The notes beneath the pieces were generated by a model. That model had not been told where the DNA came from. It searched no databases and saw only the letters and a list, made by a program, of their open reading frames with translations. A stretch of 64,000 nt of DNA from UBA1447 sp964627535. Its GTDB lineage: Bacteria > Bacillota > Clostridia > Oscillospirales > Acutalibacteraceae. Below, in pieces: positions 8,172 to 16,820 of this stretch. The stretch is from positions 1 through 64,000 of the forward strand of contig CAZVJW010000018.1 of assembly GCA_964627535.1 (NCBI GenBank). The letters run 5' to 3'. Each line of letters begins with the position of its first letter. Within the stretch, counting starts at the first letter, position 1. The position numbers were made by a program, and so were the translations under genes.

Positions 8172-11100
8172 GTGGAAAGTAATATCAATTCAACTTATAA
8201 AAACTGGCTTGCTGCATTGTTAGACCTAAATAGAAACACTTTGTTACAAAGAGATAATTTGGAAAATGTTATAATAGCCCAATATAATGCCCGTATAGCT
8301 GAAGTTGAGAAGTACAAAAAACAATCAGAAGAATTTGCATCTGGTTGTAATGATGAAATTTTTGAAATGATGTCAAAAGTTAACAAACATCTTGTCTCGT
8401 ATGGAAGATACCTTAATCCGAACATTACCGATTGCCATATTGCTTCAAACGATATAAATGTACTTGTGACAGAAATTAAAAATTGCCTCAATGATATTCG
8501 CCAAAATGGCAGTATTTTTTTAAGTAAAAAACCTGCAAAATGGCAAAATGACCTTTATGATTACTTAATTAGCCGGGTATCATATGCATACGCAGCCATA
8601 AGAAAATATCAATTAGTAGCCAATAACATCTTTATACAAAGATGCGTTGATCTTGATAATAAGAAAAGATCCGCTATTTCCGAAATGTCGATATCTGTAA
8701 GGGAAAAAGCTTTTCCCACTTTATCTCAACTAATAAAACACCCGGTAAAAAACGATTATTCGGGTCTGATTTGGGAGAATGAATCTTGGAATGATTGGAA
8801 ACCTACTGCATCAATAATTCCAAGTATGGTTCGGTTGGGTGAATTCTATGTTGATAATCCGCTTTTGGATATTAGATTTCCCGCATATATACCGTTTCAG
8901 TATGGCAATGGAATATATTATAAAACTTCACCTGTAAACTATCAGTATGCGGTAAAATCAGCTAAATCTCTGATGATCAGACTCTTACTTTCCACACAAC
9001 CCGGTAAAATTGAATTTACTTTTGTTGATCCGAATGAATTGGGGGGAAGTATCAGCGAACTTCTTCCAATAGCGGATATTGACCCCGATTTGATAAATAA
9101 GTATGTCTTTTCATCCAACGAGCAGATTTCGAAAAAACTATCAATGTTAGCCGAACAAATAAAAACAATTCAACAATTATATTTAAGAACTGATTTTGAT
9201 TCAATTGAGGGATATAATGATTCGGCAAAAATAATTGCGGAACCATATCGTATCATTTATATAAACAATTTCCCAGAACGCTTTAACAGCGAATCAATAC
9301 GGGACTTAAACAGCATTGCCACAAATGGACCCAAATGCGGTATTTATCCTATTATTATTGCAAAAGTTCCTTATGAACAGATTGATACCAAACAGATATC
9401 TGACATTGAAAACAAGTGTACACTCATAGATATGACCGAAAACCAAATTCATATCGATGACCCCAGATTTGATTTATACAATCTATTACTTGATGCTTCA
9501 CCGGTATTTTCTGAAATCTCTGTATTTAAAGAAGCAATTAAAAAAGTTGCAGAACATTCACTTTTAAACAAGAAGGTAGAGTATACATTTTCAGACATGC
9601 TGATTAGGGAAGGTATTAAAAAAGAGAGTTGGTGGTCCTGTGAAACGAGTAAATGCATTGAGGCGCCTATGGGACCTTCCGGTGCGAAACGGATACTGAA
9701 TCTTAGACTCGGATTAGAAATGGGACATAGCGTTCTCTGCGTTGGAAGACCGGGGTCAGGTAAAAGCAACCTTATGTCGGTAATAATAACATCATTGTCT
9801 TTAAAATATTCTCCTGAAGAGTTACAGCTGTATTTAATTGATTTAAAAAGCGGTGTTACCTTTAAAAAATATGAAGAAAATTTGCTTCCGCATGGAAGAG
9901 TAATCGCTGTTGACAGTGACAGGGAATTCGCTCTTGTCGTTTTGGAAGGATTAGAACAGGAGTTGCAGCGTAGAGGCAAAGAATTTCGAGACAACTCGGT
10001 AACCTCGGTTTCCGAATATAGAAATAAAACCAACACCGAGCTTCCTCGAATACTATTAATGGTTGATGAATTCCAAGATCTATTTATAAACATGGATGGA
10101 ATAAATAACAAATCCACAAGAATTTTAGAAAGATTGATCAGAGAAGGCAGACAGTTGGGAATACATATTTTTCTCGGGACACAATCTCTTGCGGGTGTTT
10201 CGTTACCGAAAGCTATTTTAGACCTTATTGCCATAAGAATTGCTTTGCAATGCAGTGATGCCGAGTCGAGGGTTATCTTGGCCGAAGATAATTCAGCAGC
10301 AAAATTATTAAAAAAACCGGGAGAAGCAATCTTTAATGACGGTGGCGGAATAGCTGATTCCAATATCAGATTTCAAGTAGCTTATTATACAAATGACGAT
10401 GACAAGTATCTTAAGGAAATCAGCAATGAATTTAAAAGTAGAGGTAAAAATTACGGTAATATACTATACAATGGGAGTTTACCAAATAGATTATTGGATA
10501 TTTCCGTATTCGAAAGCTTTATGAAAGGGGACGCTTTTTATTCGGGTAATATTTGCGCTTGGTTAGGCAAACCGGTAAATATTGAGGAATTCTTGCGTAT
10601 AGATTTTAAGAAACAAATCGGAGATAATTTATCAATAATAAGCAGCGATCGTGACGAAGGTAATAACACGCTGCTGGCAATTATGATGAGTTTCTCAATT
10701 TATAACTCTGAAAGCAGACCACTAATATATCTCAACAGTAACGATGAGGATGATTCTGATAAAAACGCTGCTGTGTCCAGTATTGCCGAGATATTTAAAG
10801 ACGATTTTATCCAAGTGAAAAGGAGGGGACTTGGACATATACTTGAAACGCTTGCTGCCCTGGTGAAAAGCGAGGATGTTAAAATTAAAAAGAAGACGTT
10901 CCTGATTATTGATGCTATTCATAAAAACAGAGATTTTGAGAACGACTATACCTCTGAAAATGAAAAAATGCGTGATAATCTGTTGCAGATTATCCGATAT
11001 GGTCCGGATATCGGTATTCATGTAATCGTCAGCAGCGAGTCTTTTGAACGGTTTACTGGAATTTTTGGAAGATATATTTCGGAGTTCAACATGCGTATTG

Positions 11101-11300
11101 CAGGGATAATGGATTCAAATTCCTCTATGATGTACATTGCGGACATAAACGCATCCCGGATTGAAAAGGCGAATAGACTTGTCTTATACAAACCAAATGC
11201 TTCCGGAAATAAATATGTACAGTTTATACCATATGAGAAACCGAAAACTGAGAGCCTTAAAAAATTTATCGAACAGGTTAAAAAATGTGGGGTGAAGTGA
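8172..11300 (+). CDS. FtsK/SpoIIIE (EssC-like) ATPase with three modules
   Basis: 1042 residues from GTG 8172, chosen because GGAGG at 8162-8166 is five bases upstream and overlaps the alternative ATG 8160. The numbering below counts from ATG 8160. The N-terminal 250 residues are helical. A first RecA-like module (about 270-430) lacks a P-loop. The central FtsK module has Walker A GRPGSGKS (529-536), Walker B LLMVDEF (acidic D636/E637) and GTQSL. A third module (about 810-1046) has a degenerate P-loop (SSDRDEGNNTL) and FLIIDA as Walker B relic. This one-active-plus-degenerate layout is like EssC/EccC motors of type VII secretion, but no FHA domain or membrane segment is seen. Genes for WXG100-like proteins follow directly. 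A role as a protein-export motor is inference; DNA pumping is the alternative. Confidence 0.85.
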   Translation: MESNINSTYKNWLAALLDLNRNTLLQRDNLENVIIAQYNARIAEVEKYKKQSEEFASGCNDEIFEMMSKVNKHLVSYGRYLNPNITDCHIASNDINVLVTEIKNCLNDIRQNGSIFLSKKPAKWQNDLYDYLISRVSYAYAAIRKYQLVANNIFIQRCVDLDNKKRSAISEMSISVREKAFPTLSQLIKHPVKNDYSGLIWENESWNDWKPTASIIPSMVRLGEFYVDNPLLDIRFPAYIPFQYGNGIYYKTSPVNYQYAVKSAKSLMIRLLLSTQPGKIEFTFVDPNELGGSISELLPIADIDPDLINKYVFSSNEQISKKLSMLAEQIKTIQQLYLRTDFDSIEGYNDSAKIIAEPYRIIYINNFPERFNSESIRDLNSIATNGPKCGIYPIIIAKVPYEQIDTKQISDIENKCTLIDMTENQIHIDDPRFDLYNLLLDASPVFSEISVFKEAIKKVAEHSLLNKKVEYTFSDMLIREGIKKESWWSCETSKCIEAPMGPSGAKRILNLRLGLEMGHSVLCVGRPGSGKSNLMSVIITSLSLKYSPEELQLYLIDLKSGVTFKKYEENLLPHGRVIAVDSDREFALVVLEGLEQELQRRGKEFRDNSVTSVSEYRNKTNTELPRILLMVDEFQDLFINMDGINNKSTRILERLIREGRQLGIHIFLGTQSLAGVSLPKAILDLIAIRIALQCSDAESRVILAEDNSAAKLLKKPGEAIFNDGGGIADSNIRFQVAYYTNDDDKYLKEISNEFKSRGKNYGNILYNGSLPNRLLDISVFESFMKGDAFYSGNICAWLGKPVNIEEFLRIDFKKQIGDNLSIISSDRDEGNNTLLAIMMSFSIYNSESRPLIYLNSNDEDDSDKNAAVSSIAEIFKDDFIQVKRRGLGHILETLAALVKSEDVKIKKKTFLIIDAIHKNRDFENDYTSENEKMRDNLLQIIRYGPDIGIHVIVSSESFERFTGIFGRYISEFNMRIAGIMDSNSSMMYIADINASRIEKANRLVLYKPNASGNKYVQFIPYEKPKTESLKKFIEQVKKCGVK

Positions 11301-11301
11301 T

Positions 11302-11583
11302 ATGCCAAATGACGAAATAAAGCTTGTTGATACGAAAAGAGTTGGCGATTTTATTGCTCTAATGGAACAATTCACAAAAGAAATGGAGAATTATATAGAA
11401 AAAATACAAAATAGCATTCGGGTGCTTGGGGTATCTTATAGGGATGAACAATACGATAATTTAAATAAAAGCATTCAAATAATGAACAATAACTTATCGA
11501 GATTTATTGAGTCGCAAAATCATATGACTCCTTTGCTACGAGAAAAGCTTGAAGACATCAACGCATATCAAAGAATTATTTAA
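11302..11583 (+). CDS. WXG100-like small helical protein
   Basis: 93 residues, all-helical in appearance, with a central turn SYRDEQYDNL where WXG100 proteins have the W-x-G/D turn between two long helices. The tryptophan position is Y here, so the assignment rests on length, helical pattern and neighbours. It starts one base after the ATPase stop; GGGGTGA upstream can act as ribosome site. It is probably a secreted partner or adaptor of the ATPase (inference). No signal peptide. Confidence 0.65.
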   Translation: MPNDEIKLVDTKRVGDFIALMEQFTKEMENYIEKIQNSIRVLGVSYRDEQYDNLNKSIQIMNNNLSRFIESQNHMTPLLREKLEDINAYQRII

Positions 11584-11601
11584 GCTGGAGGATAAGGTAA
11601 A

Positions 11602-11862
11602 ATGGCTGATTTAGATATTAATAAGGCAACCGCTTTTTTTGCAGAACTAGAAAGTTGCACTGATGAAATTCGAAGAAAAAAAATGACTTTGGATGCAAAC
11701 CTCCAAGAAATTAAGAGTTTGTGGATGGATGAAACTTTTCAAAAGTTCAATAAGGATTTTTCCGAACTGAGCGCAAATATCGGAGCATTTATTGCACAAT
11801 CAAAAAAAATTCAAGAAAAATGGCAAATGCAAAAAATACCTTTAATGAGATACTTGAATTGA
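11602..11862 (+). CDS. WXG100 family protein
   Basis: 86 residues with the helix-turn-helix hairpin expected of ESAT-6/WXG100 proteins: two amphipathic helices around SLWMDETFQKF (W-x-D turn). Family members are small dimeric substrates of type VII secretion recognised by the EssC-type motor. ATG 11602 is preceded by GGAGG and AAGG. It lies 18 bp after a related small gene and 14 bp before a larger helical protein gene, all in one operon with the FtsK-like ATPase. Family call from pattern; secretion is inferred. Confidence 0.7.
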   Translation: MADLDINKATAFFAELESCTDEIRRKKMTLDANLQEIKSLWMDETFQKFNKDFSELSANIGAFIAQSKKIQEKWQMQKIPLMRYLN

Positions 11863-11876
11863 TTGGGGGTTATTAA

Positions 11877-12656
11877 TTGTCATCAGTAATTCTCGCAACA
11901 ACCGGAGCACTTGATGAGTTGGAACAAACAATAAATCAGTTGCAGAATTCGACGGAGGCTTGTTATGAAGGATTTCATAGTAAGATAATAAACATTATAG
12001 GTCAATTGCAGAATAAAAAATCTGAAATTACTGCATCAAAAATGCATTGGGAAAATGAAATACAAATATGGAACAGTAAATTATATGATACCGATGAAGA
12101 TGGAAACAAAACGATTAATCAAGAAGCACAGGAAAAACTAAAAGATGCAGAGAAAAAAGTTGCAGCTTGCGGATATATGCAGCAAACAAATGAAGACTAC
12201 TTAAATGCAATCAATGAAAGCGCAAAAGCAAGTGTATCAAATGGCATAAGTCCCGAAAGATTCTGCAATGCAATATCGTTTATAAATAATCTGAAACGTA
12301 ATGTTTGTCAATACCATCTAACAATGGATAATGGATTATATGATAAGTTTAATTCTTGGAAGTCTAATTATGGTAGCGCCGGACCAGTAGTATCTAACAA
12401 TCCAGAAAATGGAAAAAGAAGTTTATCAACAAATGGTGGAATCTCTTGGCATCATGTGTATAATGGTGAGACAAATTTTCAACGAGCATCGCGAGGCGCC
12501 ACACCTTATTCGTCTCCTGACAAAGCATATAACTTGCGAGGTTCTCTCTTGGGTACAAGCTATAAGCCATCAACACAATCATATAATTTTTATACACAAA
12601 GACACATGGAGTATTGGCAACGTAGAGCTAGGACATTTTTGAACGGAAACGGATGA
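11877..12656 (+). CDS. Helical protein, possible secretion substrate
   Basis: 259 residues, no recognised family. The first 150 residues are long helices rich in Q, N, K and E (coiled-coil-like), as in LXG-type or long WXG proteins. The last 100 are Ser/Gly/Tyr/Asn-rich and irregular (for example ISWHHVYNGETNFQRASRG) and could be an effector or surface segment. Start is TTG 11877 with a G-rich ribosome site about seven bases upstream. It sits between WXG100-like genes and is followed 4 bp later by another. No signal peptide or membrane segment. It could be an effector of the neighbouring motor; no toxin motif is visible and no immunity gene is identified. Confidence 0.6.
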   Translation: MSSVILATTGALDELEQTINQLQNSTEACYEGFHSKIINIIGQLQNKKSEITASKMHWENEIQIWNSKLYDTDEDGNKTINQEAQEKLKDAEKKVAACGYMQQTNEDYLNAINESAKASVSNGISPERFCNAISFINNLKRNVCQYHLTMDNGLYDKFNSWKSNYGSAGPVVSNNPENGKRSLSTNGGISWHHVYNGETNFQRASRGATPYSSPDKAYNLRGSLLGTSYKPSTQSYNFYTQRHMEYWQRRARTFLNGNG

Positions 12657-12660
12657 TGAA

Positions 12661-12885
12661 ATGCAACAAGATGATTTTTCGAATATGCTTTTAATGGCTA
12701 TTGAACAAGCCGAAAACTCTTGGGGAATTGTTCAAGGTTTTTTTAATGATGATAAATCACGAGAATTTGCAGCAAAATATTGGGATCCGATTGTGACTGA
12801 ATTAGTTAATACAACAAAAGCTTGGAGAGAACTGGAAGGCTTGATAGAACAAGCGCAAAACCATCTAAGTAATCCGGCTCCATAA
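12661..12885 (+). CDS. WXG100-like small helical protein
   Basis: 74 residues, helical, with a central FFNDDKSREFAAKYWDPI segment. The D-D-x-S-x-x-F pattern followed by Y-W-D-P is similar to the turn and second-helix start of the other small proteins in this operon. The start ATG lies 4 bp after the upstream stop with a weak GGATGA site, so it is probably translationally coupled. Likely a chaperone, partner or structural subunit of the locus (inference). Confidence 0.6.
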   Translation: MQQDDFSNMLLMAIEQAENSWGIVQGFFNDDKSREFAAKYWDPIVTELVNTTKAWRELEGLIEQAQNHLSNPAP

Positions 12886-12899
12886 AGAAAGGTGTAAAC

Positions 12900-13805
12900 A
12901 TGTTTGGGTATATTGCGCCGTATATTCCGGAATTAAAATGCAAAGAACTAAAAATGTACAAGTCTTATTACTGCAGTATTTGTTTTGCTATAAAAAGGTT
13001 GGGGGGCAGACTTTACTGTACCGGGTTAAGCAATGATATAACGAGTTTTTCAATATTGAAAGCATCACTGAATTCGGAAAAAGAGACAATAAAAAAAGTC
13101 AGATGTATTTGGAATCCATTTAAAAAAGTGAATATACTTACGAATTATCAGGATGAAATCGAACAAGCAGCTGTTATGAATATGATTCTTTTCTATTATA
13201 AGGTTAAGGATAATCTGCATGATGAGAGAAATATTTTAGCGTTCATTTTAGAATTGCTTTTATTTCCCAGATTTATCAAAATCAGGAAAAGAAACGATGT
13301 TTTGAACAATATGGTTATTAAAGGGCTTGATGTTTATAATAATAATGAAAAAGATTCTGAGTTATCCCATGAAGCCATTATTGATCCTTATGCCGTTTTA
13401 ATTGGCAATATGATATCTTTCACAATTTCAGATTCTTTTACAAAGAAATGTTTTTACTGGATTGGTTATCATACAGCAAAAAGTATTTGCATAATAGATG
13501 CAATAGATGATTATGAAAAAGATGAGAAAAAAAAAGTACCAAACATCCTAAATTCTCATGATATCGTTAATAAATTAGAATCTGATTTCAGCAGGATTGA
13601 TTTATGCGAACGGAAGTTGAAGATTTATAATATTGCCGAAACATCTCTCTTTTATAGTTTACATCAAATCAGAACCACAATCGAAATGTTGCCATTTTTC
13701 AGGAACTCAGATATAATTAGCAATATATTCATTGAAGGTATTGATAATTCAATCATAAAAGCAAAAAAGGAAGAAAGAGAGGAAACCATGTATGAATCCG
13801 TATGA
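12900..13805 (+). CDS. DUF5685 family protein
   Basis: 301 residues beginning MFGYIAPYIPELK and continuing to KSYYCSICFAIKRLGG, the N-terminal signature of the DUF5685 family, which in Firmicutes is often encoded next to a J-domain-like protein with a Cys-rich tail, as here. The N-terminal Cys pair CSIC and a distal DAIDDYEKDEKKK segment are conserved-looking; the rest is helical and resembles an all-alpha prenyl-synthase-like fold (weak impression). ATG 12900 follows AAAGGTG by six bases. It overlaps the next gene by 14 bp. Molecular function unknown. Confidence 0.8.
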   Translation: MFGYIAPYIPELKCKELKMYKSYYCSICFAIKRLGGRLYCTGLSNDITSFSILKASLNSEKETIKKVRCIWNPFKKVNILTNYQDEIEQAAVMNMILFYYKVKDNLHDERNILAFILELLLFPRFIKIRKRNDVLNNMVIKGLDVYNNNEKDSELSHEAIIDPYAVLIGNMISFTISDSFTKKCFYWIGYHTAKSICIIDAIDDYEKDEKKKVPNILNSHDIVNKLESDFSRIDLCERKLKIYNIAETSLFYSLHQIRTTIEMLPFFRNSDIISNIFIEGIDNSIIKAKKEEREETMYESV

Positions 13806-14391
13806 GATTCTTGGCTTAAGAGAAGGCTCGAGTGTAGAAGAGGCAACGCAACGCTATAATATTATGATCAGGAAGTTAAAAGATGCCGGACTTTCGGGAA
13901 ATGTTCTGGAAAAAGATGTGAATTTTCGTATGCAGCAATTAAGGGCGGCTTATGATGAAATCGTTTATGGAATACCGTGTCCAGATCATTTGAATGAGGC
14001 CATCGCTGTTGTTCAAACCGAAGAAACAACTTCGCCATTTTTACAGATTCAAGTCTTAATTGCAAACGAAAGATATGAGGAAACAATCCAAAGGTTGAGA
14101 TTAATTGACAGCAGTACCGCACATTGGAGATATTTATATGGGGTTGCACTTTGGGGGAAAGGAATGGCAATGGATGCTTTGCCATATTTACAGCAGGCAT
14201 TAGCAATGGAGCCCAACAATGAAACATATCGGAGAGATTTTTTAAATTTACAAAGCCAAGTTAACACAGCTACTCAGCAAGAAAATCAAAGAAAGACCGA
14301 TGCTAAAGTAGCAGGAGCTGCAGGAGCAGGGTGTTGCGCTGCAGGTGTATGCGGTGAATGTTTATGTGATGCATTGTGCGATTCTTGTTAA
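13792..14391 (+). CDS. J-domain-like protein with TPR-like middle and Cys-rich tail
   Basis: 199 residues. The N-terminus (NPYEILGLREGSSVEEATQ) is J-domain-like, but the HPD tripeptide needed to stimulate Hsp70 is absent, so ordinary DnaJ activity is unlikely. Residues about 80-150 carry a tetratricopeptide-like helical repeat (YLYGVALWGKGMAMDALPYL). The last 25 residues are Gly/Ala/Cys-rich with seven cysteines (GCCAAGVCGECLCDALCDSC), which could bind metal, be acylated or form disulfides. It overlaps the DUF5685 gene by 14 bp. Family co-occurrence with DUF5685 suggests a shared but unknown task. Confidence 0.8.
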   Translation: MNPYEILGLREGSSVEEATQRYNIMIRKLKDAGLSGNVLEKDVNFRMQQLRAAYDEIVYGIPCPDHLNEAIAVVQTEETTSPFLQIQVLIANERYEETIQRLRLIDSSTAHWRYLYGVALWGKGMAMDALPYLQQALAMEPNNETYRRDFLNLQSQVNTATQQENQRKTDAKVAGAAGAGCCAAGVCGECLCDALCDSC

Positions 14392-14399
14392 TAAATGAC

Positions 14400-14912
14400 A
14401 TGAATATTAAAAAAATTAGCGTTTGCTCAATCTTATTGTCCTTGTTAGTACTTATCGAGGCGTTAGGCAGCATATTACCTTTTATACGGGTATACTCGCT
14501 TGCCGTTGCAGGAGTCATTATTTATTTATTGGCAGTAAGATATGATTTTTTAACCTGTCTTTTGGTTTATATAGCCGCAGTGTTTTTGTTATTTATTGTT
14601 TTACCAAACAAACAAATTGCCATTTTGTTTGCTATGTTTTTTGGACTTTATAGCGTATTAAAATCTCTTTTAGATAGGATTAAAAATATATATATTTCAT
14701 ATTCGCTTAGATTCATAATAATGAATTTAATATTATTCCTAGGATTATTTGCAGTTGTCAAGTTATTTGGGAATAAAAATTTATTAACTCAATTTGACAA
14801 CAGAAACTATTTATTAATTTTAATTTTTATAGCAATTCAATTTCTTTTTCTAGCATATGATTTTGGATTATCCTTTTCAGTTAAATTCATTATAAAATAT
14901 ATTAAAGATTGA
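14400..14912 (+). CDS. Polytopic membrane protein
   Basis: 170 residues from ATG 14400 with about five or six hydrophobic spans and short basic loops, ending KFIIKYIKD. No conserved catalytic motif is seen and I do not recognise the family. An alternative start (GTG 14376) would overlap the previous gene by 16 bp; ATG 14400 gives a better membrane N-terminus. It is the last gene of the FtsK/WXG operon and the only clear membrane protein there, so it might serve as a membrane anchor or pore for the system (inference). Confidence 0.65.
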   Translation: MNIKKISVCSILLSLLVLIEALGSILPFIRVYSLAVAGVIIYLLAVRYDFLTCLLVYIAAVFLLFIVLPNKQIAILFAMFFGLYSVLKSLLDRIKNIYISYSLRFIIMNLILFLGLFAVVKLFGNKNLLTQFDNRNYLLILIFIAIQFLFLAYDFGLSFSVKFIIKYIKD

Positions 14913-15023
14913 TTATTTAAATGTTGAGCCCTCGAAAGTATTGTTTTTTGAAAAATTATAAACTGACTACACTTTTATAGTGCATGAAAATTGTTATTCA
15001 TATATGAAACCCATAAAACGGAC

Positions 15024-15055
15024 AACCCGCTCAATAAAAGAGCGGGTTTTAAGCA
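15024..15055 (+). terminator. Intrinsic terminator after the FtsK/WXG operon
   Basis: Perfect stem AACCCGCTC / GAGCGGGTT with a short A-rich loop and trailing T residues, about 110 bp past the membrane-protein gene. Confidence 0.85.
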
Positions 15056-15174
15056 GTTACAGAGTCATGATTTTATTCATTTCCAAATGAAGCTACTAAT
15101 GCTTCATCTATTTCTATATTTAGAAAATTTATCTATAAGACTTCGTATCTTATTTCGATTTCAAGTTTGGTTTA

Positions 15175-16044
15175 TTAAAAATTGGTAAATGTTAAGTAAT
15201 TAAAAACTTCGTTAACAATATTTTCTGGTGTGGATGCACTTGCCGTTAATCCGATTTCATTAGAACTAGATAGACATTTTGCCAACTCGGAACTATTTTC
15301 CATATCCGATAAATCTGCCAAAGAGCTGATGATAAATGATTTTTTATTATATTCCATACAACAGTTAAACAACTCTTGGGAATTGGAACTCTTTTTGTCA
15401 CCAATAACAATTATCATATCAACATTTAGCGCAAGCTTTTGTGCAGCAAATTGTCTTTGTTCAGTTGCATTACATAATGTGTCTTTAATTTTCGCCTTCG
15501 AGTTTTTAACTAAAATCAGGCTAATTAAATACTCCCACATTTTTTTGTTGATGGTAGTTTGGGCTACTACACAGACATTTTCAGAAAGATTTAGTGCAGT
15601 CAAATCGGATTCATTTTCTACGATATAAACAGAATCATTGCACCATCCTTTTATACCAACCACCTCAGGATGCTCATGTTTGCCAATAACTATTATATCA
15701 TAGCCTTTTGAACTCATTTTATTGACAATTTTGTGAGTTCTTCTGATGTTAACGCATGTGAAGTCTTCAATGGTTACATTCTTTTTTTTGAGTTCTGCAT
15801 AAACAGAACGACCAACTCCATGTGCTCGAATAACTACGATGGATCCGTCTGGTATTTCAGACACATCCCGTGCTAAGAAAAAGCCTGCATCTTGAAAATC
15901 ACGAACAACATTACTATTATTAACCAATTCGCCAAGAAGATATACCTCATGTTCGCTAGAAATTTTTTCTTTAAGTGCATAGGCACTTTCAACTGCTTCG
16001 CGCACACCGTAACAAAACCCCATTTCAGCTGATTTTTTAATCAT
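15175..16044 (-). CDS. ispH: IspH-like 4-hydroxy-3-methylbut-2-enyl diphosphate reductase, divergent
   Basis: 289-residue member of the IspH (LytB) family, which reduces HMBPP to IPP/DMAPP with a [4Fe-4S] cluster. The three cluster cysteines are present (C11 in GFCYG, C97 in DFTCV, C191 in TLCNAT). So are H75 (RAHGVG), H125/E127 (EHPEV), T163/T164 (AQTT), SSN (219-221) and ASTP. Unusually, the conserved histidine of the first substrate motif (usually V-H-N) is Asn here (LVNN, position 42), and DATCP is DFTCV. ATG 16044 has GGAG eight bases upstream. It is A+T-rich like its neighbours and stands alone, so it may be a second, acquired copy with altered activity. Fold assignment is secure; catalytic competence is uncertain. 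Confidence 0.85.
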   Translation of the reverse strand: MIKKSAEMGFCYGVREAVESAYALKEKISSEHEVYLLGELVNNSNVVRDFQDAGFFLARDVSEIPDGSIVVIRAHGVGRSVYAELKKKNVTIEDFTCVNIRRTHKIVNKMSSKGYDIIVIGKHEHPEVVGIKGWCNDSVYIVENESDLTALNLSENVCVVAQTTINKKMWEYLISLILVKNSKAKIKDTLCNATEQRQFAAQKLALNVDMIIVIGDKKSSNSQELFNCCMEYNKKSFIISSLADLSDMENSSELAKCLSSSNEIGLTASASTPENIVNEVFNYLTFTNF

Positions 16045-16305
16045 AATAAATTCTCCAAATTAATGTTTTATGTGTGAACAAATTAGAAACGAATTCATGA
16101 CAAAATCTTATAACATTCGTTTGCCAGCAATCCGTTTTGTGCCTTATTACAATTTCTTGAATATAAGAATAACATGCTAGAGTTTTGAAAGCAATAGTTG
16201 AAAAACCTTAAATCTAATAATTATAGACAGAAATATGTTTCGGGAAGGGAATGTTGGTTGTTCAATTTAAATTTTGTGTTGAATAAAACATATTAATATG
16301 TTGAC

Positions 16306-16716
16306 TTGATAGTTGATATAGATAATAATTATGATAAAAGCCATCAAAAAGATCATTTCTTTCATGATTGTTTTGGAGCTATATGTAGTACAATTAATAT
16401 TAAACAATCTTTCCCCTCATATGATGAATTTGTGAGCCACACAATTCCAAAAGATTTACATGATTTTTTGGCTGGCATAAATCCTAAAGAAAACCGATAT
16501 CGATGGGATTTAATGCAATTGCTTCATTTTCAGATTATCATATTTTTAAATACTTATGGATACGATTATCAGTATACCGACAACAAAAAATTAAATAAAT
16601 TGTTCAAGCATAAATCTATAAAGCTCAACTTAGTTGAGGGCTTCAGAAGAAAACTTGATCTCTTCAAGTTAACAAATCAAAAAGAAGTAATTGTATTTTT
16701 TAAACACGTTATTTGA
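16306..16716 (+). CDS. Hypothetical protein, A+T-rich
   Basis: 136-codon reading frame from TTG 16306, with no clear ribosome site. The protein is rich in aromatic, Lys and Asn residues (for example IFLNTYGYDYQYTDNKK) and belongs to no family I recognise. A stop lies in frame shortly upstream, so it could be the remnant of a longer gene. It ends just before the tRNA-side terminator. It may be real, but evidence is limited to length and codon bias like the neighbouring A+T-rich genes. Confidence 0.4.
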   Translation: MIVDIDNNYDKSHQKDHFFHDCFGAICSTINIKQSFPSYDEFVSHTIPKDLHDFLAGINPKENRYRWDLMQLLHFQIIIFLNTYGYDYQYTDNKKLNKLFKHKSIKLNLVEGFRRKLDLFKLTNQKEVIVFFKHVI

Positions 16717-16774
16717 TAACGCCTAATACCGCGCCAACTGAGCGCAGCCCTGATCGAACTTCTCCGGAGAGTAA

Positions 16775-16820
16775 CCAAAAAGACAACCCCTGCCTTGATA
16801 CGGCAGGAGTTGTCTTTTTG
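16775..16820 (-). terminator. Strong bidirectional terminator next to tRNA-Ala
   Basis: Long hairpin with arms CCAAAAAGACAAC / GTTGTCTTTTTGG and an inner TGCC/GGCA stem. It starts at the encoded CCA end of the tRNA and terminates the tRNA transcript. It can also act on the opposite strand. Confidence 0.85.

Noticed and set aside
9449..10363. A 304-codon minus-strand open frame inside the FtsK-like ATPase gene
   Set aside because: It overlaps the Walker A and B coding region in antisense; Ser/Leu-rich shadow product.
14991..15188. A 65-codon plus-strand frame between the membrane protein and ispH
   Set aside because: It runs through the intrinsic terminator at 15024-15055, has no ribosome site and overlaps the end of ispH.
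16717..16774. tRNA-like pieces (GTTCGATC- and GCTCAGTTGGCGC-like strings on the minus strand) beside tRNA-Ala
   Set aside because: The pieces are in the wrong order for a tRNA and no cloverleaf can be folded; at most a decayed fragment.
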